64,000 nt of DNA from Treponema socranskii subsp. socranskii VPI DR56BR1116 = ATCC 35536 (lineage in GTDB: Bacteria; Spirochaetota; Spirochaetia; Treponematales; Treponemataceae). A model generated the notes under the pieces. That model was not told where the DNA came from, made no database searches, and saw only the letters and a program-made list of their open reading frames with translations. The position numbers and the translations under genes are program-made. The DNA lies in contig NZ_AVQI01000006.1 of assembly GCF_000468115.1 (NCBI RefSeq), forward strand, positions 39,040 to 103,039, in the 5' to 3' direction. Of the stretch, positions 17,851 to 26,158 are shown one piece after another (the first letter of the stretch is position 1; every line of letters starts with the position of its first letter).

Positions 17851-18708
17851 ATGAAACGGATTCGAATAATGCTCCTATGTATTTTCGCGCTCGTTCTGCC
17901 GCTCGCCGCCCTCGACTCGGAAACGATTTCAGCCGATGCACAAAAGGAAATCGACGGCTTTATGACGCTGCGTATGAACCTCGCTTCCAGCGCTTCCCCC
18001 GAGGGCGCGCTTGCAAAAATCGAATCCTATGCCGCAGAGCATTTTTCCGACAGCGCGCTTGCTTCTTTTTCCGATGAAGAAAAATTGATCTTCGAAAATT
18101 TTAAAATCCTCGAACAGTACAATTATATGCGGCAAATTCCGTCGATGGAAGGCTCTCTCAAATCGCTCATACGCATGCAGTACGATAAAAACGACGCGTA
18201 TTTTTCAGCGCACAAAAACGAAGCGATAAACAAATGGCTGTGGTGTACGGCGGCCGATATGCTTTCGTGCAATTTGAGCTATGCGACGGTCGGCGTCATC
18301 ATGCACGACGGCATCGCCGTAAAAAAGTATTATCAAAAAGCGCTCGATGAAGACCCCGCCATGTCATACGCGCTCACGAATATCGCACAGTGGTATTATT
18401 TCGCACCGGCCATCGGCGGCGGGAGCAAAGCGAAAGCGGGAGAGTATTTCGAGCGCGCGGTAAGGGATGCGCGCACTGATGCTGAAACGTATTTTGCGAA
18501 GATTTTTCTTTCGCAGTTTTTGTTCGACGACAAAGCCCTTGAAGCCGAAAGCGCAAAGCTGCTCGACGAAGCGGACGCACTCCAAAGCGGCGGAAGCTAT
18601 GTCGCGTGGATCAAAAAAGTCAATACGGCAGGCTATTCGCTTTTGCAGTACAACGCAAAAAAGATGACGAAAAGCGATATCGAAAAAAAACTTGCAAAAC
18701 GAAATTGA
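17851..18708 (+). CDS. exported TPR-like protein
   Basis: A 285-residue protein with a signal peptide (basic MKRIR, hydrophobic IMLLCIFALVLPLA, cleavage near residue 20). Residues 150-245 form TPR-like helix pairs (VKKYYQKALDEDPAMSYALTNIAQWYYFAP, then KAKAGEYFERAVRDA), including the typical A/Y/A spacing. It is probably periplasmic and may act as a protein-interaction scaffold; no catalytic residues are recognised. The gene is monocistronic with its own near-leaderless promoter and an intrinsic terminator at 18779. Confidence 0.72.
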   Translation: MKRIRIMLLCIFALVLPLAALDSETISADAQKEIDGFMTLRMNLASSASPEGALAKIESYAAEHFSDSALASFSDEEKLIFENFKILEQYNYMRQIPSMEGSLKSLIRMQYDKNDAYFSAHKNEAINKWLWCTAADMLSCNLSYATVGVIMHDGIAVKKYYQKALDEDPAMSYALTNIAQWYYFAPAIGGGSKAKAGEYFERAVRDARTDAETYFAKIFLSQFLFDDKALEAESAKLLDEADALQSGGSYVAWIKKVNTAGYSLLQYNAKKMTKSDIEKKLAKRN

Positions 18709-18778
18709 TTTAAAGAGAGCTTCGAAAAACCGAAGTTTATGGAAAACACTACTGTTTATATCGGCATACAAAAAGTTT

Positions 18779-18813
18779 AAAGGGGTCGTATCCTCCTTGC
18801 GGCCCCTTTTTTT
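18779..18813 (+). terminator. intrinsic terminator after the TPR gene
   Basis: AAAGGGGtCG (18779-18788) pairs with CGgCCCCTTT across a short loop, followed by a run of seven T. It is placed 70 bp after the stop codon and faces the 3' end of the Mrp gene on the other strand. Confidence 0.8.
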
Positions 18814-18842
18814 ATTTTAAAGAAAAAACGTACGCTCGGCTT

Positions 18843-19667
18843 TTACAGAGTGAGTATCATATCGATAGCCCGATCGACGTAATCGACGTTTAAGTCTTCG
18901 ATCGTTCCCAAATCGATTGCAGCGGACGACTGTTCTTCTATCGGAATCTTCGCGAGCACCGGAAGGTTATAGTTTTTTGCGATCGCTTCGATATTGCTTT
19001 TGCCGTACACGTTGATGACTTCGCCGCACTTCGGACATTTGACATAGCTCATATTTTCGACAAGCCCCAAAATCGGAATCTTCATCATCTGCGCCATCTT
19101 GACCGCTTTTTCGACGATGACGCGCACGAGCTGCTGCGGAGATGATACGACGACGATGCCGTCGACCGGAAGCGATTGAAATACCGTGAGCGGCACGTCG
19201 CCCGTACCCGGCGGCATATCGACGAACATATAGTCGACGTCGCGCCAAATCACATCCGTCCAAAACTGCTTTACCGCGCCGGATATGACCGGCCCCCGCC
19301 AGATGACGGGATCGGTATTGCTCGCAAGGAGAAAGTCCATAGACATGAGCTGAATGCCGCCGTCCGTCGTTACCGGATGAATTATCCGTTCATCTCCTTC
19401 GGCGCGTGCCGAAGAGAGACCGAAAGCTTCGGGGATCGAAGGACCGGTTATATCGGCATCGAGGATTGCAGTATGTTTTCCTTTACGATTCATAGCACAG
19501 GCTAAAAGACAGGTGACGAACGACTTTCCGACACCTCCCTTCCCGCTTAAAACGCCGATCACTTTTTTGACGCTGCTGCCTTCGTGCAGCTTTGCGCGAA
19601 AATCCCGCTGCTCGCAGCTTTTGCCGCACGAGCTGCATTCGTTATTGCAATTTTGTTCTTCCGCCAT
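18843..19667 (-). CDS. apbC: Mrp/ApbC-type iron-sulfur cluster carrier ATPase
   Basis: A 274-residue P-loop protein. It has the deviant Walker A of the MinD/Mrp group (SGKGGVGKS), DADITGPSIPEAFG, VDMPPGTGD and the C-terminal CPKCGE pair that bridges a 4Fe-4S cluster between two subunits. An extra Cys-rich head (four-plus Cys in residues 6-20) precedes the ATPase domain and may hold another cluster. It delivers Fe-S clusters to apo-enzymes in the cytoplasm. The ATG at 19667 is preferred, with GAGG six bases upstream; a TTG four codons earlier is possible. Confidence 0.9.
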   Translation of the reverse strand: MAEEQNCNNECSSCGKSCEQRDFRAKLHEGSSVKKVIGVLSGKGGVGKSFVTCLLACAMNRKGKHTAILDADITGPSIPEAFGLSSARAEGDERIIHPVTTDGGIQLMSMDFLLASNTDPVIWRGPVISGAVKQFWTDVIWRDVDYMFVDMPPGTGDVPLTVFQSLPVDGIVVVSSPQQLVRVIVEKAVKMAQMMKIPILGLVENMSYVKCPKCGEVINVYGKSNIEAIAKNYNLPVLAKIPIEEQSSAAIDLGTIEDLNVDYVDRAIDMILTL

Positions 19668-19737
19668 CGTATGCCTCAATTTGGATTACGGCCGCTTTCC
19701 GAAAACCGCAGACGTTTTCCGCAACAGCCGTATGTAT

Positions 19738-19766
19738 AATGTACTCATAAAAAACGGCGGCGTCAA
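19738..19766 (-). promoter_or_regulatory. promoter of apbC
   Basis: Minus strand TTGACG (19761-19766), 17-bp spacer, TACATT (19738-19743). The leader is about 65 nt and ends in the GAGG ribosome binding site. Confidence 0.6.
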
Positions 19767-19877
19767 CTTCGGGGAGCGCCGATCGAACAGCTTTCCGAAA
19801 ACCGTACCGTCGACTTCGGCAAATCGGAATTGAATATCGCGCATAATTCGGTAGTATATCGCAAAGAATATATGGCA

Positions 19878-20741
19878 TCAAAATACGGAAGGCAAGTTTT
19901 TCCGTTTACGCAGATATAGAATATACACAAAGATAAAGGACAGGAACTGTGCCGTTACAATCCGTATGATTTGCAAATGATCGCTTCCCCTGCTCGACAC
20001 AACGTGAACTATATTGATAACGGTATTGTTAAAAAAGTGGTCTGCCATACCCGCCCACAAAGAGCCGGTCATCTTGTATAAAAAACTCATCTTCAAACCG
20101 TAGACGAATGAGAACGCTACATACCCCGCGCTCAAAAGCAGCATCGGAGCGAACTTCATCTGCCCTTCTATAAACGCACGTGCCGGCATTGCTATATGCC
20201 ATAGGCCGAACAGCAAAGCGCTTATAAAAACAGCCGCCTTAAAATCATATCGTTCGCGCAAAATCCGCGTAAAAAGTCCGCGGAACAAACCTTCTTCCAT
20301 CCATACGTTGAGGATATTGAATAAAAGAATAAAACCGATTCCCACGCTTATAAACTCGGTTTTTTTTATCAGCAAAAAACTGCCGGAAGCTATCGTCAAA
20401 AAAGGAGACGCTCCCTGCACATACAGTGCGATACACTCGGCCGCATATACGAACGCATAAAAAACAAAGCCCAAAGCAAAACCCAAGCCGATGTTTTTCA
20501 GCCGATTGGCGCACGTAAAACCTATATCCCGCCAATGCAAGCCCGATACGAAAAGCACGACGAAAATTACAACGATACCGCACACTTTATGAATAAAGTT
20601 TTCACCGATAACGCTTTCGTCCGTTTTGAGCGTCAAATATTCCCACAGGCGAAACGCATAACATATAAGGTATATTGCAATACATACCGACAGGGGATAT
20701 TGAAAGACGACTTTTCCGATTGCCTTTTTATTTTGTTCCAT
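19878..20741 (-). CDS. CPBP-family intramembrane metalloprotease
   Basis: A 287-residue membrane protein with about seven or eight hydrophobic segments. The CAAX-protease/bacteriocin-processing (CPBP, Abi) motifs are in order: WMEEGLFRGLF (EExxxR), LLFGLWHIA (FxxxH) and ADHFFNN (HxxxN/D). Such enzymes cleave within the membrane; in bacteria, roles range from peptide processing to unknown. It begins with a GAAGGAG ribosome binding site 59 bp after the phase-variable outer membrane protein gene on the same strand, so the two may be co-transcribed. Whether the protease acts on that protein is speculation. Confidence 0.85.
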   Translation of the reverse strand: MEQNKKAIGKVVFQYPLSVCIAIYLICYAFRLWEYLTLKTDESVIGENFIHKVCGIVVIFVVLFVSGLHWRDIGFTCANRLKNIGLGFALGFVFYAFVYAAECIALYVQGASPFLTIASGSFLLIKKTEFISVGIGFILLFNILNVWMEEGLFRGLFTRILRERYDFKAAVFISALLFGLWHIAMPARAFIEGQMKFAPMLLLSAGYVAFSFVYGLKMSFLYKMTGSLWAGMADHFFNNTVINIVHVVSSRGSDHLQIIRIVTAQFLSFIFVYILYLRKRKNLPSVF

Positions 20742-20800
20742 TCGTATGCTCCTTCGTCCGTGTCGGGCGATAAATCTAAAACTCGTGATTAAAAGAAAAA

Positions 20801-21797
20801 TTAAAAGCCGTGCCTGTAACTGAGTGCGATGCGATTAAAATACCATTCGCGTCCGCTTTGCCGTAAGCCCGTTAAAACGTCTTTTGCAGCGGAGGCTTTT
20901 TCGGTATAGCTGCGGCGGCTTGCAAATTTAAACTGCAGGGTAAGGCTGTCTTTTTTGGAAAATTCAAATACCATAATCGGGCTTATCGATATGGTCGTAA
21001 AATTCGGATTCATCGAATGATATCGGGCCGCGAAATCTTTTTTACCGTTCAGCTGACCGCCCAATTCGGTTTGCACACCGACCGTTTGCAATATCAGCGG
21101 CATTCGGTAGGCGGCAATAAAACTTACCGAATACTGCCAGCCGTTTATTTTTTCGCCTGCAAGCTGGTACAGCCACGGGTTCCCGTTTTCGCCGCCTGAA
21201 GTGATGCCTTGATAGGTTAATGTATAGGCCGCATAAGCGACAAGGTGGTTCCAATCGCCGGGGTTGACCGCGGCAAAATCGAACATAAAAGCGCTCTGAA
21301 ACCATGCCTCCCAAAATGCGCTCTGAAAGGTACGATCGTCGTATGCAGCCGCTATGGGATTCCATGCCGCAATTCCCTGAAGCTTAAGAGAGCCGGTTTT
21401 AATCGTCCATCCGATACCGATTGAACTGCCGGCGGAAAAACTTAAAAAAGCGATGGGCGAAAAACTCACTCCCACGCCCGGTGCGATCGATACGGGGCTT
21501 AATTCAAACTGCCCGTATACTCTGAGTTTGTTTCCGCTTACCAACGGATTATCTCCGAAGGGAACGGGAATCGTATAGCCTGCCGTTCCCGTTACGCTAA
21601 GCTTCACTCCGCCGTACAAACCGGTCAGCGGCGCAAAATGTCCCCCCCCCCGCTGAAGGGATGGTATCGCTTTTCGGATAATAGGCAAAATCGGTTGTAA
21701 TCGAAAAATCCCACGGACTTTCCGGCTCGGCGTTTTCGGCAAAAGCCGCGCCCAGTACAACGAGCACGGCACAGCATACAAATACTTTCTTTTTCAT
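20801..21797 (-). pseudogene. outer-membrane beta-barrel-like protein, out of frame at a G10 tract (phase-variable candidate)
   Basis: A signal peptide (MKKKVFVCCAVLVVLGAAFA) and about 50 residues are read from 21797 in one frame, which then stops at 21597. The rest of the protein, about 280 residues, is open in the next frame. The switch occurs at a run of ten G on the coding strand (21642-21651). A tract of nine would give one 331-residue protein. The long part is rich in alternating Gly/aromatic beta strands and ends in ...SYRHGF, an aromatic C-terminus typical of BamA-inserted barrels. The gene has its own promoter (21868-21897) and an AGGA ribosome binding site. As sequenced it is OFF, either by slipped-strand variation, by mutation, or by a sequencing error in the tract. 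Confidence 0.78.
21642..21651. repeat. poly-C/poly-G tract of 10 inside the outer-membrane protein gene
   Basis: Ten C on the plus strand, ten G on the coding strand. It is the longest G/C homopolymer in the window and sits exactly where the coding frame changes. Poly-G tracts drive phase variation of surface proteins in treponemes. Confidence 0.9.
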
Positions 21798-21867
21798 ACG
21801 GATTCCTGTAACGCAGGGAACACCGATCTGGCCGCACTCGACACAATCGGATTTTTTCTCTCACACC

Positions 21868-21897
21868 AGTATATCGCAAAAACAAAAAAATATACAA
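21868..21897 (-). promoter_or_regulatory. promoter of the phase-variable outer membrane protein gene
   Basis: Minus strand TTGTAT (21892-21897), 18-bp T-rich spacer, TATACT (21868-21873). The leader of about 65 nt ends in AGGA before the ATG at 21797. The -35 lies 22 bp from that of the divergent FemAB-like gene. Confidence 0.6.
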
Positions 21898-21919
21898 TCC
21901 GTCTGCACTGAAGCCGGCG

Positions 21920-21948
21920 TTGCGCCTTTTGCGTTTAATTGTTATGGT
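21920..21948 (+). promoter_or_regulatory. leaderless-type promoter of the FemAB-like gene
   Basis: TTGCGC (21920-21925), 17-bp spacer, TATGGT (21943-21948). The ATG at 21956 follows after 7 nt. The longer frame beginning at 21920 runs through these boxes and is not used. Confidence 0.65.
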
Positions 21949-21955
21949 AGCCTTT

Positions 21956-23083
21956 ATGGTTGCGATCGAACAGGTATCTCCGGAAGCGTTTCCGCCCGAA
22001 GACAATCTTTTTCAAACGGCGTTTTGGGGGACATTTAAAAAATGCGCCGGACAGAAACCGTATTTTTTTTCGGTGACTTTTACGGACGATGCGTCGTCAT
22101 CCGTGTACACCTTTCCGTTTTTGGCGCTCCTTCGATCTCGTCACGACGGCAGCTGTTATGCATACGCGCCGAAAGCTCCGTCGATTGCGCTGCCGGCCGA
22201 ACAGAGAGGCACGCTTCTCGAAGAGCTCGCGCTCGCCCTCCGTCCCCATGTTCCGGAAAACTGCATTTGCCTGCGCTGCGATTTGGCATGGCGGAGTCAA
22301 TACGGCGGGGAAGAAATCGTCAAGCCGGAGACGGCACAGCTTGCGCTCAACTGGGGCACGAAAACGCATAAACTGCGGAAAGCGCCGGGAAATCACCTTG
22401 CACCCGACACCGTCATTATCAATTTATCGCTTACGCCCGAACGGATCCTCTCCCGCATGAGGGCGACGACGCGGAACTGCATACGCCGCTCGTACCGGAG
22501 CGGCATCGATTTTGCCGTCGGCGGCATCGATATACTGCACGATTGGTACGCGCTGTACGAAGAGACGGCAAAGCGCAAAGGTTTTTATTATGAAAGCGAA
22601 GAGTATTTCAATATCTTGTTTTCGCACAAGCGCATTCAGGAAAATACCTTTCACGAACCGCCGCCGCGAAAAAAAATCGAATCGATAAAAAAAGAGATCA
22701 TACCGCTCGCCGCCCCCGCTCCGCTTCCGCAGTTCCACATCATGACCGCATCGAAGGGCGGCAAACTTCTTTCGGGAATCGTCATCGCGCTTTCGGGACG
22801 CAATGCGTATTATATGTATGCCGGTTCCGGTACGGAATTGAGAGAGCTCATGCCGAACTACGGACTCCAGTGGGAAGCGATACGCTTTGCGCGAAGTAAG
22901 GGATGTACGCGCTACGACCTCATGGGCATTCCGCCGAACGACGACGCATCGAATCCGATGGCGGGACTCTATCTTTTCAAAACCGGATTCGGCGGCGAAA
23001 AAGTACGCTTTGCGGGCAGCTGGGATTATCCGTACGATGAAGATCGGTACGCCTACTTTAGGCTCGAAGAGCAGATGCGGTAA
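21956..23083 (+). CDS. FemAB-like aminoacyl/acyl transferase (GNAT-fold)
   Basis: A 375-residue protein of the FemABX/lipid II aminoacyltransferase type. The C-terminal half has the diagnostic run: LLSGIVIALSGRNAYYMYAG, then NYGLQWEAIRFARSKGCTRYDLMGI, then an FKTGFGG segment, matching the second GNAT-like domain of Fem transferases. The N-terminal half carries RMRATTRNCIRRSYRSGI, the basic helix that ends the first domain. Fem enzymes add amino acids from aminoacyl-tRNA to lipid II for peptidoglycan cross-bridges. The treponemal substrate is not certain. The start at ATG 21956 is chosen from the promoter position. tRNA-Pro lies immediately downstream on the opposite strand. Confidence 0.78.
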   Translation: MVAIEQVSPEAFPPEDNLFQTAFWGTFKKCAGQKPYFFSVTFTDDASSSVYTFPFLALLRSRHDGSCYAYAPKAPSIALPAEQRGTLLEELALALRPHVPENCICLRCDLAWRSQYGGEEIVKPETAQLALNWGTKTHKLRKAPGNHLAPDTVIINLSLTPERILSRMRATTRNCIRRSYRSGIDFAVGGIDILHDWYALYEETAKRKGFYYESEEYFNILFSHKRIQENTFHEPPPRKKIESIKKEIIPLAAPAPLPQFHIMTASKGGKLLSGIVIALSGRNAYYMYAGSGTELRELMPNYGLQWEAIRFARSKGCTRYDLMGIPPNDDASNPMAGLYLFKTGFGGEKVRFAGSWDYPYDEDRYAYFRLEEQMR

Positions 23084-23156
23084 AAGGATGTGCGATCATT
23101 TAATGATTTTCAAAACCTGCAATTTTCCGAGTATCCGCTTGCACGGTTTCCGTTAG

Positions 23157-23229
23157 TCGGGATAGGGCGGTTCGAACGCCCGACATCTTGCTCCCAAAGC
23201 AAGCGCGCTACCGGCTGCGCTATATCCCG
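23157..23229 (-). tRNA. tRNA-Pro (anticodon TGG)
   Basis: A 73-nt cloverleaf: acceptor CGGGATA (5' end at 23229) pairs with TATCCCG, discriminator A at 23157, T arm GTTCGAAC intact, anticodon stem CTTGC/GCAAG around loop TTTGGGA. CCA is not encoded. A promoter lies 12 bp upstream. Confidence 0.95.
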
Positions 23230-23241
23230 AAAACGAAAGAA

Positions 23242-23270
23242 AGTATAGCCCGAATGCCGATTTTTGTAAA
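23242..23270 (-). promoter_or_regulatory. promoter of tRNA-Pro
   Basis: Minus strand TTTACA (23265-23270), 17-bp spacer, TATACT (23242-23247). Confidence 0.75.
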
Positions 23271-23288
23271 TCGCTCTAAAGCGCAGTC

Positions 23289-24710
23289 TCATCTTACGAG
23301 TTCGGCTTCCGCTTCAAGTTCATCGCCCCGCCGTATCGCATCGATACACGGCGTGAGGATGCGCACACGGATATCGCTTCCCGGACGCGGCACGGAGATG
23401 CCCGTACAACGAACCCTGCAATGGATGAAATTTTCGGTTACCGCTCGGATATGAAAAACTCCGTCGCCTTCTTTTGCGTTTTCTGCAATCGCGCGCACGG
23501 TCGTGCCGCAAATCGATTCGATATAGGACATTTTACTTTGCAGGGCGAAATCGGAAAGCAGACGCACCCGCTCGCGCACGGCCGCCGAAGGAACTTTCGG
23601 CGTCATCGAAAAAGCGCGGGTTCCCGGGCGCGGGGAAAACGGAAAGACGTGAACGTATGCAAAGCCGCACGCGCGGCAGAGTTCGAGCGTTTTCGAAAAA
23701 TCTTCATCCCTTTCGCCGGGAAAACCTGCGATGATGTCGCATGCAAAAAATGCGTTGCCTTTTGCCCGTCTCAACATTGAAACCGATCGGAGAATATCGT
23801 CAGCACGGTAGCTTCTGTTCATGGCGGCGAGAATCGCATCGCTTCCGCTCTGTACCGAAAGATGAAAATGAGGGCGCACGAGCTCGTCTTTGACGATGCG
23901 GCAAAAGCGGTCGTCGACGAGTTCGGGATACATACTCGATATGCGAAATGCAACGCCGCTCGTTTCATCGAGCGCTTTTTCGAGGAGGTCGGCGAAGGTA
24001 TAATACGCGCCGTCGTATTCTCCGCGGTACTGGGCGATATTGACCGCCGTAAAAACGATTTCGTTTTGTCCCTCCGCTTTGAGAGAAGCGATTCGGGAAA
24101 GCACGTCGCGCACCGGAAGCGAAACCGATTTTCCCCGAGCGATTCGGATCGCACAGTACGAGCAGGCGCTGTCGCAGCCGTCCTGTATTTTAAGGGATGA
24201 ACGCGAATGCGCAAGAAAGGTATCGGTCGCCAAACGGAAAGATGCTTCGGCTTTTCCCGCATGCGATTTCGTATCGGCAAAAAGCGTCGACGTAAGGAGG
24301 TTCGAAAAATCTTCTGCGGAAAATATTTCGTGCGTTTCGATAAAATCCGAAAGGAGCGACGGAACGTCTGCGAGCCTGTCTTTGCAGAGACCCGGAAGGA
24401 CTGCGACTCGGGGGGCGAGTTCGGCGATTTTATCCGCGGCGAGCTGCGCATAGCAGCCCGTAACGATGACGGAAGAAGCCGGACACTTTTGCAAAAGCAA
24501 TCGGATTTCGCGCCGCGCTTTTTGCTCCGCCTTTTGCGTTACCGCACACGTGTTTACGACGCACACAAGCACATCGCGAAGAACTTCGCTTGCAGCCGTC
24601 GGAGGTATCATGGAAACGGAAAAACGGGAATCGACAAAAAAACGCGCCGCCGACTCGCTTTCGATTTGATTGAGGCGGCAGCCCAAAGTTTCAAAGATGA
24701 TTTGCGGCAA
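23289..24710 (-). CDS. mtaB: tRNA (t6A37) methylthiotransferase MtaB
   Basis: A 473-residue radical-SAM methylthiotransferase. The N-terminal UPF0004 domain has its three cluster cysteines (LGCRLNQ, VVNTCAVT, VTGCYAQ), the radical-SAM motif is CDSACSYCAIR (CxxxCxxC), and a C-terminal TRAM-like region follows. It converts t6A37 to ms2t6A37 in ANN-decoding tRNAs. The start is a TTG at 24710, supported by AAGG six bases upstream and by the conserved opening IIFETLGCRLNQ. The gene is 15 bp after the TPR gene in the bactofilin-TPR-mtaB operon. Confidence 0.92.
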   Translation of the reverse strand: MPQIIFETLGCRLNQIESESAARFFVDSRFSVSMIPPTAASEVLRDVLVCVVNTCAVTQKAEQKARREIRLLLQKCPASSVIVTGCYAQLAADKIAELAPRVAVLPGLCKDRLADVPSLLSDFIETHEIFSAEDFSNLLTSTLFADTKSHAGKAEASFRLATDTFLAHSRSSLKIQDGCDSACSYCAIRIARGKSVSLPVRDVLSRIASLKAEGQNEIVFTAVNIAQYRGEYDGAYYTFADLLEKALDETSGVAFRISSMYPELVDDRFCRIVKDELVRPHFHLSVQSGSDAILAAMNRSYRADDILRSVSMLRRAKGNAFFACDIIAGFPGERDEDFSKTLELCRACGFAYVHVFPFSPRPGTRAFSMTPKVPSAAVRERVRLLSDFALQSKMSYIESICGTTVRAIAENAKEGDGVFHIRAVTENFIHCRVRCTGISVPRPGSDIRVRILTPCIDAIRRGDELEAEAELVR

Positions 24711-24725
24711 CGTATACCTTGGCGA

Positions 24726-25583
24726 TCATTGCAGACGGGATGCGATGCGTGCTTTGCCGTTTTGCGCGTCGGAAGAAGCGGCATTGAGCAGGAGCGCTTC
24801 GTCGTAAGCTTCGGCCGCTTCGTAATAATTGCCCGCCATTTCGCGCGCATAACCCAGCCGCGTCCACCAGCGGTCGAGCAGCGGTTCCTTTTTTACCGCA
24901 GCGGAAAGCGAAATATCCGCGTGCTGATAGCGCGCTTGGCGGATATAGATTTCACCCATAAAATAATATGCCGCCCCGACACGGGAGCCGCTTTCGGGAG
25001 CATTTGCGACATAGCGCTGAAACTGTTCGAGCGCACCGTTATTTTTTCCGAGATAATATTTCGCTTCACCCAATATTTCAATGAGACGCAGATCGTAGGG
25101 GCTGACGGCAAGTCCGTCCGCAGCACGCTGCTCCGCTTCCGCGTATTGCCGGTTTCGAACGAGCGACCAGCACAAAACCACGTAAGATTCGATGCGCGAC
25201 GGATTACGTGCGATTTCCGTTTCACAGATTTGAATCGCCGCCGCATAGTCGCCGTTTTGATAGAGGACGAGCGCATCACGTTTTTGCGCGCTTTGTCTGC
25301 GCTGCGCCTGTGCGGGAGGCACCGGCTGCACGGAAGGCGTCTGAGACGGAGCGGCTTGCACAGAGGGAGTCTGCGGCGATTGCGGAGCAGGCACTTCGTT
25401 TTGCGCTTGAGGTGCGGGAACGAGAGCGTCTCCAGGTACTGCTTGCAGTCCAGGCGATTGCGGAGCGGGTGCCGTTTGAGGAGAAGGAGACGGCTCGGCT
25501 CCGTCCGAGATTTGAGAAAAAAGCGGAAAGGCAAAGGCAATCGCCAATGTCCATATAATCGATCGTCGTAAAAATCGCTGCAT
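24726..25583 (-). CDS. exported TPR protein with Pro/Gln-rich linker
   Basis: A 285-residue protein. A signal peptide (basic MQRFLRRS, hydrophobic core, cleavage near residue 24) leads into a Pro/Ala/Gln-rich low-complexity linker (about residues 30-95, with repeated PAPQSPQ-like and QTPSVQ units), followed by TPR pairs (residues 110-275, such as ALVLYQNGDYAAAIQICETEIARNPS and AYYFMGEIYIRQARYQHADISLSAAVKKEP). It is probably a periplasmic scaffold linked to the cell wall by the flexible linker. The ATG is one base after the bactofilin stop codon, so the two are translationally coupled. Pairing with bactofilin suggests a role in cell-shape or envelope assembly; this is inference. Confidence 0.8.
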   Translation of the reverse strand: MQRFLRRSIIWTLAIAFAFPLFSQISDGAEPSPSPQTAPAPQSPGLQAVPGDALVPAPQAQNEVPAPQSPQTPSVQAAPSQTPSVQPVPPAQAQRRQSAQKRDALVLYQNGDYAAAIQICETEIARNPSRIESYVVLCWSLVRNRQYAEAEQRAADGLAVSPYDLRLIEILGEAKYYLGKNNGALEQFQRYVANAPESGSRVGAAYYFMGEIYIRQARYQHADISLSAAVKKEPLLDRWWTRLGYAREMAGNYYEAAEAYDEALLLNAASSDAQNGKARIASRLQ

Positions 25584-25584
25584 A

Positions 25585-25944
25585 CTATTTTACCATTGTA
25601 CATTTGCCGGTAAAAGTGCTGCCCGGTTCAAGCACCACCTGTTCCGCCGTGATATCGCCGTCGAGCGAACCCGTCGCCGTAACGAATACCATTTTTTTTG
25701 CGGCAACGTTGCCCTTCACTTTTCCTTTAACGAGCACGCGGAGCGCCTTTATGTCCGCTTCGACGGATGCGCCGCTGTCTATAACCAAATCGCTCGTCGC
25801 ATCGATGCTGCCCTTTACTTTGCCGCGGATCATAAACGGCTTTGCAAAGCGGATACTTCCCGTAAACGTGATATCGCCCTCGATGACGGTATCGAACGCT
25901 TCTTCTTCGAGATCGAACAGATCTATATCTTTTACATCGAACAT
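25585..25944 (-). CDS. bactofilin (polymer-forming cytoskeletal protein)
   Basis: A 119-residue beta-helical protein. After a 20-residue acidic head (FDLEEEAFD) the sequence consists of short alternating strands with Gly turns: EGDITFTGSIRF, IRGKVKGSIDATSDLVIDSGASVEADIKA, LVKGKVKGNVAAKK, the DUF583 pattern. Bactofilins polymerise without nucleotide on the inner membrane and organise cell shape and wall synthesis. It is the first gene of an operon with a TPR protein and mtaB. Its promoter is near consensus and puts the -10 box six bases before the ATG, so the mRNA should be leaderless. Confidence 0.9.
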   Translation of the reverse strand: MFDVKDIDLFDLEEEAFDTVIEGDITFTGSIRFAKPFMIRGKVKGSIDATSDLVIDSGASVEADIKALRVLVKGKVKGNVAAKKMVFVTATGSLDGDITAEQVVLEPGSTFTGKCTMVK

Positions 25945-25950
25945 GGCTAC

Positions 25951-25979
25951 ACTTTAACGTGAAAAAATTGCTCGGTCAA
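25951..25979 (-). promoter_or_regulatory. leaderless promoter of the bactofilin operon
   Basis: Minus strand TTGACC (25974-25979), 17-bp spacer, TAAAGT (25951-25956), then six bases to the ATG at 25944. There is no Shine-Dalgarno sequence. Confidence 0.75.
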
Positions 25980-26050
25980 TACGGCACTCAATGACATACG
26001 GAGACAAAGGCACAAAATTTTTTCCCCTTTATTAATAAATTGACTATCCC

Positions 26051-26079
26051 TTGCTATTTTATGTGCGAGGGTTTATTAT
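26051..26079 (+). promoter_or_regulatory. promoter of the pta operon
   Basis: TTGCTA (26051-26056), 17-bp spacer, TATTAT (26074-26079); leader of about 70 nt to an AAGGAGG ribosome binding site. Confidence 0.65.
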
Positions 26080-26158
26080 AAAAGCGCATATTCTATTATA
26101 GTAATTGTGGTAATACCGAAGCAGCGCTCTTTGCTGTAAGGGCATATAAGGAGGAAAT

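Noticed and set aside
24207..25571. Long open frame of 454 codons on the plus strand
   Set aside because: It is the antisense shadow of mtaB and the TPR gene; the product is Arg-rich low-complexity sequence without family features, while the minus strand carries clear motifs.
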